49,458 bases of DNA, from assembly GCA_013152535.1 (NCBI GenBank), contig JAADGE010000055.1:64466-113923 (forward strand). Reading direction: 5' to 3'. The DNA comes from Chlorobiota bacterium (GTDB lineage Bacteria; Bacteroidota; Bacteroidia; Bacteroidales; JAADGE01). The position numbers and the translations under genes were made by a program. How positions within the stretch are numbered: the stretch's first letter is position 1; each line of letters opens with the position of its first letter. Below the pieces are notes generated by a model. That model did no database searches. It was given only the letters and a program-made list of their open reading frames with translations, and was not told the origin of the DNA. Shown here piece by piece: positions 7,501 through 15,400 of this stretch.

Positions 7501-8832
7501 GAAGTTCAGCGTCCTCTGGCTACGGTTGTTATCGGCGGTATGTTAACATCAACTTTGCTGACATTAATTGTTTTACCTATTTTATATAAATGGGTTGAAG
7601 AAGGTAAAAAAATAAAACTCCCTAAAATAAAACCTGCTGTAATTATGGTTGTTTTAATGTTTGCCGGAATAAGTTTTTCGGGAAATACAAATGCTCAAAA
7701 CATTGTTACACTGAAATATGCAATTGAAAGGGCAAAAGAACACTATCCTTCTCTTAAAGCTGCTGAATTGGAAATTGATAAACAAAAAGCACTTAAAAAA
7801 ACTATTTACGATTTCGGAAATACAACAATTTATACGGGAAAAGAAGAATTCGGAAACAGTGCTGTCGGCATTCAAAATCAAATCGGCATTACACAATCAG
7901 GCATTGACATTTTCGGCATTACATCGAAAAATAAATTGATAAAAGCAAAAATTAATAAAGCCGAAAAAGCCGAAAAGCTTGCAAAATTTTCATTGGAAAA
8001 ACAAGTTAATTTTGCTTGGTATGATGCTGTTTATTTTAAGAATAAATTGAAATTATTCCGGCAATTAGACAGTTTATATACAGATTTTATGAATGCTGCC
8101 GAATTGAGATATAAAACAGGGCAAAGTTCTAAAATTGAATATTTATCGGCTTCGGCAAAATTTAAAGAACTCCGAATTAAAATTCAAACGGCAGAAAGCA
8201 ATTATAAAACATCATTACAAAAACTGAATAAATATTTAATGTTTGAAGATGAATTTGAGATTGCGGAAGAAAGTTTTGAAAAGGATTTATTTAATTCTTC
8301 ACAAGCAGAAGACAGTATTAATTTGAAACCTGTTTTTGAATATTTCTCATCTTCCGTTGTTCTTGCAAAATCGGAATGGAAAAAAGAAAAATCAGGATAT
8401 TTGCCGAAAATGAATCTGGGATATTTGAAACAATCCGTTGACGGTGTTTCCGGATTTTCCGGATGGGAAGCCGGAATTTCAATACCTTTAATATTCATTT
8501 CAAAATCAGGAACCGTAAAAGCATCCGAACTTAATTATAAAATTGCCGAACAAAATTTTAAGCAAAAAAGTTTGGAACTGAATACTAAATACTCTGCTTT
8601 GATAAACAGATATAAAGTATTGAAAAAACTTATTGAATATTATAAAATCGAAGCAATTCCTTTGGCGGAAGAACAAATTAAGGCTTCCGGTATTGCCTAT
8701 AAATCAGGCAGTATTGACTATCTTCAATTTATTCAAAGCATTGAAACTGCGGTAAACACAAAGCAAGAGTTTTTATTGCGACAAGCAGAATATTTCAAAT
8801 TATCGGCAATGTTAAAATATCCGACAGAATAA
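4501..8832 (+). CDS. CusA/CzcA-type heavy-metal RND pump fused to a TolC/CusC-like outer-membrane factor
   Basis: This is a 1443-residue protein. Residues 1-1035 form a complete HME-type RND pump, a proton-driven exporter of metal ions with 12 membrane segments. The fourth carries LGALDFGILIDGAVIIIE; Asp400, Asp406 and Glu413 match the proton-relay residues of CzcA. After the last pump helix comes a Lys-rich stretch (KKIKLPKIKP), a hydrophobic segment (1046-1059) and NTNA-QN at 1062-1067, which resembles a complete signal peptide with signal-peptidase site after Ala1065. Residues 1066-1443 are an outer-membrane efflux factor of the TolC type with long helical repeats. CusA-CusC fusions occur in Bacteroidota; internal cleavage is my inference. 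The adaptor follows 43 bases later. Confidence 0.92.
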   Translation: MINKIISFSIKNKALVWLMTIGLIIGGIYSATKVPLDAVPDITNNQVLVITTAPNLGTEDIEQFVTYQVELAMANLPDVTEIRSVSRFGLSVVTIVFKDEAGTYLPRQLVAEALSEVKEKIPEGFGKPFMAPISTGLGEIYQYTLEVAPGFEDKYDDMELRTIQEWIVKRQMAMLPGVVEVNSFGGRDKQYEVSVNPDKLRSMNLTISDIFEALEKNNQNTGGGYIEKNHQANFIRGEGLMRSSDDIKNTLVKNINNQPIFIRDVAKVKFGSFLRYGAFTKNGKGEAVGGIVMMLKGENSNDVIKNVKERIALIQKSLPEGITIKPFLDRSKLIKSTTSTVAENLSLGALIVIFILVIFLGNLRGGLIVASTIPLALLFAFIMMKIFGVWANLMSLGALDFGILIDGAVIIIESMIYYLHRKNYIGTKITQQKRDELAYKSGSKMMNSAFFGQLIILIVFIPVLALQGIEGKMFIPMAMTFGFAVIGVALLSLTYIPMMAATFLNPPKTDKKTWGDRAIAKIEKIYIPVADWSLRKGKFIIVGAIILLIFGGFLFSRMGAEFMPKLDEGDFAFQAILKPGTSLTEVTKTSTRLEQIVLENFPDEVESIQSRIGVADLPMDPMPIDIADIFVILKPQKEWKKVKSKKELVEKVKEKVSILPGINFEFTQPIEMRFNELLTGIREDVAIKLYGDDLNVLADKAEEIAGLISGINGVAGVKAEATRGLPQITVKYNRNELAKYNLNISELNTIIETAFSGSTAGKIYEGERMFDLVVRLDEQHRTSIDDIRDLFVNLPGGNQIPLKTVAEVSYQPGPMQISRDNTNRRTYIGINVEGRDIKSLVNEIQQTLDKKLDLPTGYYIRYGGAFENLERATNRLSMVVPLALALIFILVFFAVKSFKQTMMIYIAIPFAAVGGIFSLYLRGMPLSISAGVGFIVLFGVAVLNGLVLISGFNEMKSEGKFSLSEIIKKGSVRRIRPILLTASTDILGFLPMAVSASAGAEVQRPLATVVIGGMLTSTLLTLIVLPILYKWVEEGKKIKLPKIKPAVIMVVLMFAGISFSGNTNAQNIVTLKYAIERAKEHYPSLKAAELEIDKQKALKKTIYDFGNTTIYTGKEEFGNSAVGIQNQIGITQSGIDIFGITSKNKLIKAKINKAEKAEKLAKFSLEKQVNFAWYDAVYFKNKLKLFRQLDSLYTDFMNAAELRYKTGQSSKIEYLSASAKFKELRIKIQTAESNYKTSLQKLNKYLMFEDEFEIAEESFEKDLFNSSQAEDSINLKPVFEYFSSSVVLAKSEWKKEKSGYLPKMNLGYLKQSVDGVSGFSGWEAGISIPLIFISKSGTVKASELNYKIAEQNFKQKSLELNTKYSALINRYKVLKKLIEYYKIEAIPLAEEQIKASGIAYKSGSIDYLQFIQSIETAVNTKQEFLLRQAEYFKLSAMLKYPTE

Positions 8833-8875
8833 AACAATCAAAACAAATAAAATAATTGCAAAAAACATATAGAAA

Positions 8876-10102
8876 ATGAAAACAAAAATAATAATAATTA
8901 TAACGGTATTTATTTCAGTATTCACTTTAATGTCTTGTAATTCAGGTAATAATAAAGATACTGAAAAAACGGAAGAACATGAAGAACACGGACAGGAAGG
9001 CATTGTTTTTCTGAATGAGAAACAACAAGAAGCATTGGATTTAAAACTCGGAAGTTTTGAAATGAGAAACCTCACAACAGTTGTTAAAACCAACGGACAA
9101 TTGGCTGTATCGCCTTCCGATATTGCCGAGGTTACGGCAGTAGTCGGCGGAAACGTAAAACACATTAAAGTTTTTGAAGGCGATAAAGTAAGAAGAAGAC
9201 AAGTTTTGGCAGTTCTGGAACATCCTGATTATATAACATTACAGGAAGATTTTGCTGAAAAAGCAAATAACTTAAAATTTGCCGAACAAGAATATTTACG
9301 ACAAAAAGAATTGTTTGAAAACAATGTAGGTGCAGGAAAGGATTTTCAAAAAGCAAAGTCCGAATACAGTACTGCAAAAGCAAAATACGAAGGGCTGAAA
9401 GCACGATTGCGTTTGTTAAACATTTCTCCCGAAAAGGTTTTAGAGGGTAAAATAGTAAGCACTATAAATATTGTGTCGCCGATAAACGGTTTTGTAAATG
9501 AAATCAATATTAAAAAAGGAACCTATGTTGATGCATCATCAAAACTTTTTGAAGTAACAAACAATAATGCAATTCATGCCGATTTTGTTATTTACGAAAA
9601 AGATGTTCATCTTTTAAAAAACGGACAGATTGTACACTTTACTGTTTCAAACAAGCCGGAAAATGAATATACTGCAACGGTTTTTGCAATAGGAAAAGAG
9701 TTTAACTCAGATATCAGAGCCGTTAATATTCATACAAAAATTAACGAAGATGTGTCGGGAATGATACCCGGAATGTATATATCGGGGCATTTGCATACCG
9801 ACAAACGAATGACAAAAACACTTCCGAATGATGCAATAGTTTCCGAAGGTACAAAGTCATATATTTTCATTTTGGATGAAACCGTAAAGCCGGAACATCA
9901 CGAACACGGAGAGGATGATGAGGAAGATAAAGAAACGGAAAATATTAAAGCATTTAAGCAGGTTGAAGTAATAACCGGACAAACTGATGACGGATATACC
10001 GAAGTAAAATTGATTAAAGAATTACCCGAAAATGTTAAAATTGTTCTGAATGCAGCGTATTATTTATTGGCAGATATGAAAAAAGATGAAAATGAACATT
10101 AA
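8876..10102 (+). CDS. RND efflux periplasmic adaptor lipoprotein (CusB/CzcB family)
   Basis: This 408-residue adaptor has a signal peptide and lipobox (LMSC, Cys21), then an acidic His-rich linker (EEHEEHGQEG). The biotinyl-lipoyl-like domain is split by a helical hairpin (about residues 95-185), followed by beta-barrel and membrane-proximal domains. A second His/acidic patch (PEHHEHGEDDEED) lies near residues 340-353 and may bind metal. It would bridge the inner-membrane pump and outer-membrane channel encoded as a fusion just upstream. It is followed 11 bases later by a PII-like gene. Unlike the adaptor at the left edge it lacks DUF3347, suggesting a different metal preference such as Zn, Co or Cd. 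Confidence 0.9.
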   Translation: MKTKIIIIITVFISVFTLMSCNSGNNKDTEKTEEHEEHGQEGIVFLNEKQQEALDLKLGSFEMRNLTTVVKTNGQLAVSPSDIAEVTAVVGGNVKHIKVFEGDKVRRRQVLAVLEHPDYITLQEDFAEKANNLKFAEQEYLRQKELFENNVGAGKDFQKAKSEYSTAKAKYEGLKARLRLLNISPEKVLEGKIVSTINIVSPINGFVNEINIKKGTYVDASSKLFEVTNNNAIHADFVIYEKDVHLLKNGQIVHFTVSNKPENEYTATVFAIGKEFNSDIRAVNIHTKINEDVSGMIPGMYISGHLHTDKRMTKTLPNDAIVSEGTKSYIFILDETVKPEHHEHGEDDEEDKETENIKAFKQVEVITGQTDDGYTEVKLIKELPENVKIVLNAAYYLLADMKKDENEH

Positions 10103-10113
10103 AATCAACAGTT

Positions 10114-10446
10114 ATGAAAGAAATTAAAGCATTTATCAGACCCGAAAAGGTTAATAATATAATTGAACAGTTAAAAGCTGAAGGCTATGAAAACATTACA
10201 ATTTCAGAAGCAGAAGGAACAGGAAAATTCCAATCCGAAAATGCCTTCGTATCTCAAAAATTCTCAATTACCGACAGCAAAATTGCAAAACTTGAATTAG
10301 TAGCAAAAGATAAAAATGTCGATAAAATTATTGAAATAATTTCAAAATACGGAAAAACAATAAATCCGGGAGACGGATTAATATATGTTGCCTGTGTTGA
10401 TAAAGCATATCGCGTAAAAACAGGAGAAGAAAACGGTTATAAATAA
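10114..10446 (+). CDS. PII-like signalling protein of the metal-efflux-associated group (second copy)
   Basis: This 110-residue protein has the PII fold: MKEIKAFIRPEKV at the start, a TINPGDGLIYVACV B-loop and YRVKTGEE C-loop. The T-loop (about residues 34-50, EGTGKFQSENAFVSQKF) lacks the uridylylated tyrosine of nitrogen PII proteins. It is quite divergent from the copy at 1757, so the pair is not a recent duplication. Its position between the RND adaptor (11 bases upstream) and the P1B ATPase (78 bases downstream) places it firmly in the metal-export operon. Direct binding to one of these transporters is a reasonable guess, since PII proteins generally act by binding targets. Confidence 0.83.
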   Translation: MKEIKAFIRPEKVNNIIEQLKAEGYENITISEAEGTGKFQSENAFVSQKFSITDSKIAKLELVAKDKNVDKIIEIISKYGKTINPGDGLIYVACVDKAYRVKTGEENGYK

Positions 10447-10524
10447 CAATATTATCTGAAAAATGCTTACGGTTTAAAATACCGCAACGCATTTTCGGAA
10501 ATTGCTGACATTAAATCAGAGAAA

Positions 10525-12609
10525 ATGAAAAAATATAAATTAAAAAACCTGGATTGTGCATCTTGTGCCGCAAAAATTGAAGACGGACTTTTAAAACTCG
10601 AAGACGTTAAATTTGTAAATGTAAATTTTGCAACTGGTTCAATTACTTTGGATACTGAGAATATTGAAAAAGTAAGGCGTAAAATAAAGGATTTAGAACC
10701 GGATGTTGAAATGATTGAAGAGGGTTCTGAAAAAGATAAAGTCAAACAAAGTATTTTTTCGGAAAACAGAAATACTATATTAACTGCAAGTATCGGTATT
10801 CTCTTGATAATCCCCGGTATAATTTATCAGGATTTATTACATAATACACCGTATCACTTTGCTGAATATTTACTTTTTGTAACAGCATATCTTATTGTAG
10901 GTTGGAAAGTTATTGTATTGGCAGGAAAAAATATCATTAAAGGACAAGTTTTTAACGAACATTTTTTGATGACCGTCGCCACAATCGGCGCATTTGCAAT
11001 CGACGAAATGCCCGAAGCGGTTGCAGTAATGCTGTTCTATATCATTGGTGAATTGTTTCAGGATATTGCCGTTAATCGTTCTCGAAGATCTGTAAAAGCA
11101 CTTTTGGAAATAAAATCGGATTACGCAAATTTGAAAGTCGGTGATGAACTTAAAGAAGTTTCTCCGGAAGAAATAAAACCGGGAGATATAATCGTTGTAA
11201 AACCCGGAGAAAAAGTTCCTTTGGACGGTATCGTTACGGAAGGCAGTTCATTTGTCGATACTTCCGCATTAACAGGCGAAAGTGTTCCTCGAAAAATTAA
11301 AAAATCCGAAGAAATTTTAGCCGGAATGATTAACCAATCCGGATTGCTGACTATTGAGGTTACAAAACCGGCAGGAGAATCTTCTGTTTCAAAAATATTG
11401 GAAATGGTTGAGAATGCCGCTTCCAAAAAAGCTAAAACGGAAAAATTTATAACAACTTTTGCAAAATATTACACTCCTTTTGTAGTTTTCGGTGCATTGT
11501 TGATTGCCGTTTTGCCCCCTCTTTTTATAAGCGGAGCAACTTTTGATGAGTGGATTTACAGAGCATTGGTTGTATTGGTAATCTCATGTCCCTGTGCACT
11601 TGTTATCAGCATTCCTTTGGGATATTTCGGCGGTATCGGCGGTGCTTCAAAAAGAGGTATATTAGTGAAAGGTTCGAATTTTTTAGATGCACTTACACAA
11701 ATTAAAACAGTAGTTTTCGACAAAACAGGTACTCTGACAAAAGGCGAATTTAAAATATCGGAAATAGTTCCGGCAAATAATTTCAGTAAAGAAACAATTC
11801 TCGAATATGCAGCCTATGCAGAATACAATTCAAACCATCCTATAGCCAAATCCGTTCTTGAAGCATATACTTCCGAAATTGATAATACAAAAATCAGTGA
11901 AGTTGATGAAATTTCAGGACACGGAATAAAAGCAATTATTAACGGAAAAGAAATATTGGCAGGCAACGACAAACTTCTTCATAAAGAAAATATTAAACAT
12001 GATAAATGTGATGTGGGCGGAACAGTTGTTCACATTGTAATCGATAAAAAATATGCCGGTTATATTGTTATTTCAGATACTTTAAAAGAAGATGCCGCAG
12101 ATGCAATAAAGCTGCTTCATAACAAAGGAATAAAAACGGTTATGCTTACCGGCGATAATAAATATGCTGCAGAAAACTATGCAGAAAAACTCGGTATTAA
12201 AGAGTATTATTACGAATTGCTGCCTGAAGGAAAAGTTGAACATATAGAGAAATTGTTAAATAATAACGGTAAAGTTGCTTTTGTCGGAGACGGCATAAAC
12301 GATGCACCTGTGTTAGCACGTGCAGATGTGGGCATTGCAATGGGAGCACTCGGCTCCGATGCGGCAATTGAAACCGCCGATGTTGTTCTGATGACCGATT
12401 CTCCGGCAAAAATTATTGAAGCCGTTGATGTTGCAAAAAAAACAAGACGAATTGTTTGGCAAAATATAATATTTGCTCTCGGTGTGAAAGGCGTATTTAT
12501 TGTTCTCGGTATTTTCGGCATTGCTTCTATGTGGGAAGCCGTTTTCGGCGATATGGGCGTGGCATTAATTGCAATTTTGAATGCAACGCGTATAATGAAT
12601 AACAGATAA
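10525..12609 (+). CDS. Heavy-metal P1B-type ATPase, Zn/Cd/Pb (ZntA-like) type
   Basis: This 694-residue ATP-driven exporter has an N-terminal HMA domain with DCASC (Cys11 and Cys14), then eight expected membrane helices. The CPC motif of the sixth helix is at 355-357, the phosphorylation site DKTGT has Asp399, the HP motif is in NSNHPIAKS, and the hinge is GDGINDAP. The last two helices have the Lys of ALGVKG and Asp676 (GDMGVALIAILNATRI), which are ligand positions in the ZntA-type Zn/Cd/Pb group and differ from copper ATPases. It would move metal from cytosol to periplasm, from where the RND pump could expel it. It is in the same apparent operon. Confidence 0.93.
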   Translation: MKKYKLKNLDCASCAAKIEDGLLKLEDVKFVNVNFATGSITLDTENIEKVRRKIKDLEPDVEMIEEGSEKDKVKQSIFSENRNTILTASIGILLIIPGIIYQDLLHNTPYHFAEYLLFVTAYLIVGWKVIVLAGKNIIKGQVFNEHFLMTVATIGAFAIDEMPEAVAVMLFYIIGELFQDIAVNRSRRSVKALLEIKSDYANLKVGDELKEVSPEEIKPGDIIVVKPGEKVPLDGIVTEGSSFVDTSALTGESVPRKIKKSEEILAGMINQSGLLTIEVTKPAGESSVSKILEMVENAASKKAKTEKFITTFAKYYTPFVVFGALLIAVLPPLFISGATFDEWIYRALVVLVISCPCALVISIPLGYFGGIGGASKRGILVKGSNFLDALTQIKTVVFDKTGTLTKGEFKISEIVPANNFSKETILEYAAYAEYNSNHPIAKSVLEAYTSEIDNTKISEVDEISGHGIKAIINGKEILAGNDKLLHKENIKHDKCDVGGTVVHIVIDKKYAGYIVISDTLKEDAADAIKLLHNKGIKTVMLTGDNKYAAENYAEKLGIKEYYYELLPEGKVEHIEKLLNNNGKVAFVGDGINDAPVLARADVGIAMGALGSDAAIETADVVLMTDSPAKIIEAVDVAKKTRRIVWQNIIFALGVKGVFIVLGIFGIASMWEAVFGDMGVALIAILNATRIMNNR

Positions 12610-12627
12610 AATATAAAAATTAAATTT

Positions 12628-13017
12628 ATGAAATATTATTTTGAACAAACAGTAAACTATTCTTTTGAAGATGCAGTAGAAAAGATAAAAGAAGAACTCA
12701 AAACAGAAAGTTTCGGTATAGTTGCCGAAATTGATATGCAAAAAACGTTAAAAGAAAAAATAGGAGTCGATTTTAAGAAATATATAATATTGGAAGCTTG
12801 TAATCCGGCTTTTGCATATGTTTCTTTGCAGGCAGAAGATAATATCGGTATTATGTTGCCCTGCAATATTGTAGTTCGGGAAAATGATAAAAATCAAGTA
12901 ATTACGGCAGTTGTAAACCCTGTTTTTGTTATGCGGGAAGTTGAAAATCCCGAAATTGATAATATTGCAAAAGAAATACAAGTGAAATTAAAGAAAGTTT
13001 TAAATAATCTTAAGTAA
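12628..13017 (+). CDS. DUF302 domain protein
   Basis: This 129-residue cytosolic protein shows the DUF302 pattern: an N-terminal strand and helix (YSFEDAVEKIKEEL), GFGIVAEIDM-like strand, LKEKIGVDFKKYIILEACNPAFAYVSL and IGIMLPCNIVV. The conserved ACNP and LPC cysteines (55 and 76 by position) are present. Function is unknown in general, but such proteins often accompany metal and sulfur genes. It starts 18 bases after the P1B ATPase and is followed 6 bases later by the next gene, so it belongs to the operon. The two conserved cysteines could bind a metal. Confidence 0.82.
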   Translation: MKYYFEQTVNYSFEDAVEKIKEELKTESFGIVAEIDMQKTLKEKIGVDFKKYIILEACNPAFAYVSLQAEDNIGIMLPCNIVVRENDKNQVITAVVNPVFVMREVENPEIDNIAKEIQVKLKKVLNNLK

Positions 13018-13023
13018 GAAAAA

Positions 13024-13488
13024 ATGAAGCAAATATCCTTTATTGCAGCAGCAGTATTTATAAGTATTACACTTAGTGCACAAGAAAGCAAAAGTTTTAA
13101 AATAATAACCGGAGTAAGAGTAAATCCGCTGTTAATTTACGATTTAAAAGGTAATGTAAATGAAAAAGTTCTTCTGCACGGAGAACTTGGAGCTTTATTT
13201 AATAAAAAGATTTACACTTCGGTAGGTTACACTGCTGCAATGAATGCAATTTACAATTTTAACGAATATTGGTTTTTAGGCTTTGATAAAAAATTACCCG
13301 TATCATGGGTGCTTGCCGAAGAGTATAATTTCAATAATAAAATGATTTTTATTCAAACCGGACCGAATATTAAATTAAGTAATACGGGAAATGTATTTGT
13401 ATTTTTGTTTACGCCTGTAAATCAGTTTAATCTTGGCTTAAAGGTAGGAGTGTTTATTCCGTTGAATTTTGTTATTAAGAATAAATAA
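13024..13488 (+). CDS. Predicted secreted or outer-membrane beta-barrel protein, unrecognised
   Basis: This 154-residue protein has a signal peptide ending in LSAQ (cleavage near residue 19). Its body alternates short hydrophobic and polar strands with aromatic ends (GVRVNPLLIYDLKG, LGLKVGVFIPLNFVI), typical of a small outer-membrane beta-barrel. No family was recognised. It starts 6 bases after the DUF302 gene, making it the last gene of the operon begun at 4017. An outer-membrane role in metal export or stress response is only a contextual guess. Confidence 0.6.
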   Translation: MKQISFIAAAVFISITLSAQESKSFKIITGVRVNPLLIYDLKGNVNEKVLLHGELGALFNKKIYTSVGYTAAMNAIYNFNEYWFLGFDKKLPVSWVLAEEYNFNNKMIFIQTGPNIKLSNTGNVFVFLFTPVNQFNLGLKVGVFIPLNFVIKNK

Positions 13489-13597
13489 GATAAAGTCAAC
13501 TGTTTTTTTCATTAAAATTGTTGTGGTTTATTGATTTAAAACATAATTTTATAAAATTATCTCAAAATTATATAACAGGTTGAGGCAAATTCATTCA

Positions 13598-13605
13598 TAT
13601 ATTTG
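13598..13605 (+). promoter_or_regulatory. -7 box (TATATTTG) before the second metal-binding lipoprotein
   Basis: TATATTTG lies 25 bases before the ATG at 13631, at the expected position for a short leader. A TTG at 13580-13582 is only 15 bases upstream, closer than the usual 19-21, so the -33 element is uncertain. Confidence 0.5.
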
Positions 13606-13630
13606 TGTTAAATTATATAAATATTAAGAA

Positions 13631-13888
13631 ATGAAAAAATCAATTTTAATGTTCGGAGCAGCAATGCTTTTGATTGCCGGAACTGCTGTTTTTACAAGTT
13701 GTAATGACGATACAAAATCATCCGATAAAACCGAAATAAAAACTTCGGAAGTGAAAACAGATAAGTATGCTTGCCCGATGCATTGCGAAGGGGATAAAAC
13801 GTATGATGAACCCGGAAAATGCCCTACATGCGGTATGGATTTAAAGAAAGTTGAAGAAAATTCAACAAATCAGGAACACAGTCAATAA
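13631..13888 (+). CDS. Heavy-metal-binding-domain lipoprotein (second copy)
   Basis: This 85-residue lipoprotein has the lipobox VFTSC (Cys24), a short charged linker, then YACPMHCEGDKTYDEPGKCPTCGMDL, read here in two parts: the CPMH ligand group and the KCPTCGM group. This is the heavy-metal-binding domain found in copper and multi-metal efflux systems. It parallels the protein at 962, sharing MKKSIL and GTAV in the signal peptide, but lacks the His/Met-rich spacer. It has its own promoter and probably acts as a periplasmic metal buffer for the preceding pump operon. Confidence 0.84.
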   Translation: MKKSILMFGAAMLLIAGTAVFTSCNDDTKSSDKTEIKTSEVKTDKYACPMHCEGDKTYDEPGKCPTCGMDLKKVEENSTNQEHSQ

Positions 13889-13974
13889 CAATTATTCTTT
13901 GTTAACAATTAAATAAGCTAAAAATAGTTTAAGATATTTTTGTCGTAAAACATATTTTTATGAAAACTATTTCA

Positions 13975-13982
13975 TATCTTTG
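13975..13982 (+). promoter_or_regulatory. -7 box (TATCTTTG), likely promoter of the b561-like gene
   Basis: TATCTTTG fits TAnnTTTG and is the best candidate in the 241-base gap before 14130. It would give a leader of about 140 bases. No convincing -33 element or hairpin was seen. Confidence 0.35.
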
Positions 13983-14129
13983 AGAAAAATAAACACTTAA
14001 AACATTTGGATTGAAGATAAAAAACCCGCAGAAATGATTGTTCCTCACACATAATTTTCAAAAAAGGAAAATAAAAATACATAATACCGATATTACATTG
14101 AAATCGTTAAAATTTATAAATTTAAACAC

Positions 14130-14786
14130 ATGAAGAAACGCACAACTAATTTTATTTCTATCCTGATTGTTTTAATTTTTTTTAATTTAAAAGCAAAGGC
14201 ACAAACAAACGATACAATAGTAAATAACCAAGATGATATAGATTTATTAAGTGATTTATCGGATAAATCTGAAATTAAATTACTGCCTGATAAATTTTTA
14301 TTTACACAGAAAATTCTGTGGGGGAAAAAAGGCTTGATGCGAAATTTTAAAGCGTTTAAACTTACTCCCGAAAACAGAACAAAAGAGCTGAAAATACGGG
14401 CTTATTTTTTTAAAGCTCACCAAACACTCGGGATGCTCACTTCTGCTGCTATGATTGCACAAGGAATAATAGGAACTCAACTTTATAACGGAAAATCTCA
14501 ACTGAAAGATTTGCATGAAGGCGTTGCAACCGGTGTTAATATTCTTTATTTTACCACCGCTTCATTGGCTTTGTTTGCTCCGCCCAAAATTGTTCCGGAA
14601 CACAAAGGCTACAGCAGCATTAAAATACACAGAGCATTGGCGATATTGCATTTTTCGAGTATGATTGCAACAAATGTTTTGTCATTTTACATTGAAGATA
14701 ATCCCGATTTAAGACCTTGGCACAGAGCCGCAGCATTTACAGCTTTCGGTTCTTTTTTAGCCGCCGAAATTATTATTAAATTTTAA
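14130..14786 (+). CDS. Predicted cytochrome b561-like four-helix membrane protein
   Basis: This 218-residue protein has a signal peptide (cleavage near KAKAQ, residue 25), a roughly 65-residue soluble stretch, then four membrane helices. Each helix region carries a conserved-looking histidine: FKAHQTLGML, LKDLHEGVA, KIHRALAILHF and PWHRAAAF. This spacing resembles the paired haem-binding histidines of b561-type di-haem cytochromes. It is followed 11 bases later by a YceI protein, the same pairing as yceJ-yceI in E. coli, which supports a redox or quinone-linked role at the membrane. Haem binding is inferred, not proven. Confidence 0.6.
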   Translation: MKKRTTNFISILIVLIFFNLKAKAQTNDTIVNNQDDIDLLSDLSDKSEIKLLPDKFLFTQKILWGKKGLMRNFKAFKLTPENRTKELKIRAYFFKAHQTLGMLTSAAMIAQGIIGTQLYNGKSQLKDLHEGVATGVNILYFTTASLALFAPPKIVPEHKGYSSIKIHRALAILHFSSMIATNVLSFYIEDNPDLRPWHRAAAFTAFGSFLAAEIIIKF

Positions 14787-14797
14787 AAATAAAAACA

Positions 14798-15346
14798 ATG
14801 ACTAAAATATATAAAAATAGTATCCTGTTGTTTTTCATATTTTCGATTTCAACATTATCAGCTCAAAATGCAATAAAAAAATTTGCTGATAAAACGGTTT
14901 CGGAAGTAACTTATGAAATGAGCCATCCTTTGCACGATTGGGAAGGGATAAATAAAAATGTCAGAGCAGTTATTAAAAAGAATTCGGAAACGGGTAAAAT
15001 AGAAAAAGTTGCAGTTTCTTTAAATATTATTGACTTTAACAGCGGGAATTCTAACAGAGATTCTCATACTGTTGAAATTCTGGACGGAATTAAATATCCT
15101 GCAGTAACATTTGTCAGTAATAATATTAAGAAATCAGATCAAAATACTATTGTATCCGGAGTTTTAACCTTTCATAATGTTAAAAAACAAATTAAATTTC
15201 CGATTTTGAAGAAAGAAAAAAAAGGCAAAGAATTTTACAGTGGCAAATTTGATATTGATATGACCAAATTTAATATTAAAAGACCGACATTAATGAATAT
15301 CCCGACTGATAAAACTATCAAAATTAGTTTTTTTATTGTATTTTAG
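14798..15346 (+). CDS. YceI family periplasmic lipid-binding-type protein
   Basis: This 182-residue protein has a signal peptide (cleavage near LSAQ, residue 23). The YceI-type lipocalin-like barrel follows: VTYEMSHPLHDWEG, SLNIIDFNSGNSNRD, ILDGIKYPAVTFVS, and VSGVLTFHNVKKQIKFP. YceI proteins bind polyprenyl or isoprenoid quinone-like lipids in the periplasm. It follows the b561-like gene by 11 bases, a common pairing, so the two probably exchange or protect a quinone. The region from its stop to the next gene (convergent) holds no clear terminator. Confidence 0.85.
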   Translation: MTKIYKNSILLFFIFSISTLSAQNAIKKFADKTVSEVTYEMSHPLHDWEGINKNVRAVIKKNSETGKIEKVAVSLNIIDFNSGNSNRDSHTVEILDGIKYPAVTFVSNNIKKSDQNTIVSGVLTFHNVKKQIKFPILKKEKKGKEFYSGKFDIDMTKFNIKRPTLMNIPTDKTIKISFFIVF

Positions 15347-15400
15347 TATTATTTACAGTAGTCATACACAACCACCTATAAACAATAAGGCACTTTAATG

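Noticed and set aside
4501-8832. The 1443-residue pump as an assembly or frameshift artefact joining two genes
   Set aside because: The frame is continuous, the junction is a sensible Lys-rich linker plus signal-like segment, and CusA-CusC fusions are known in Bacteroidota.
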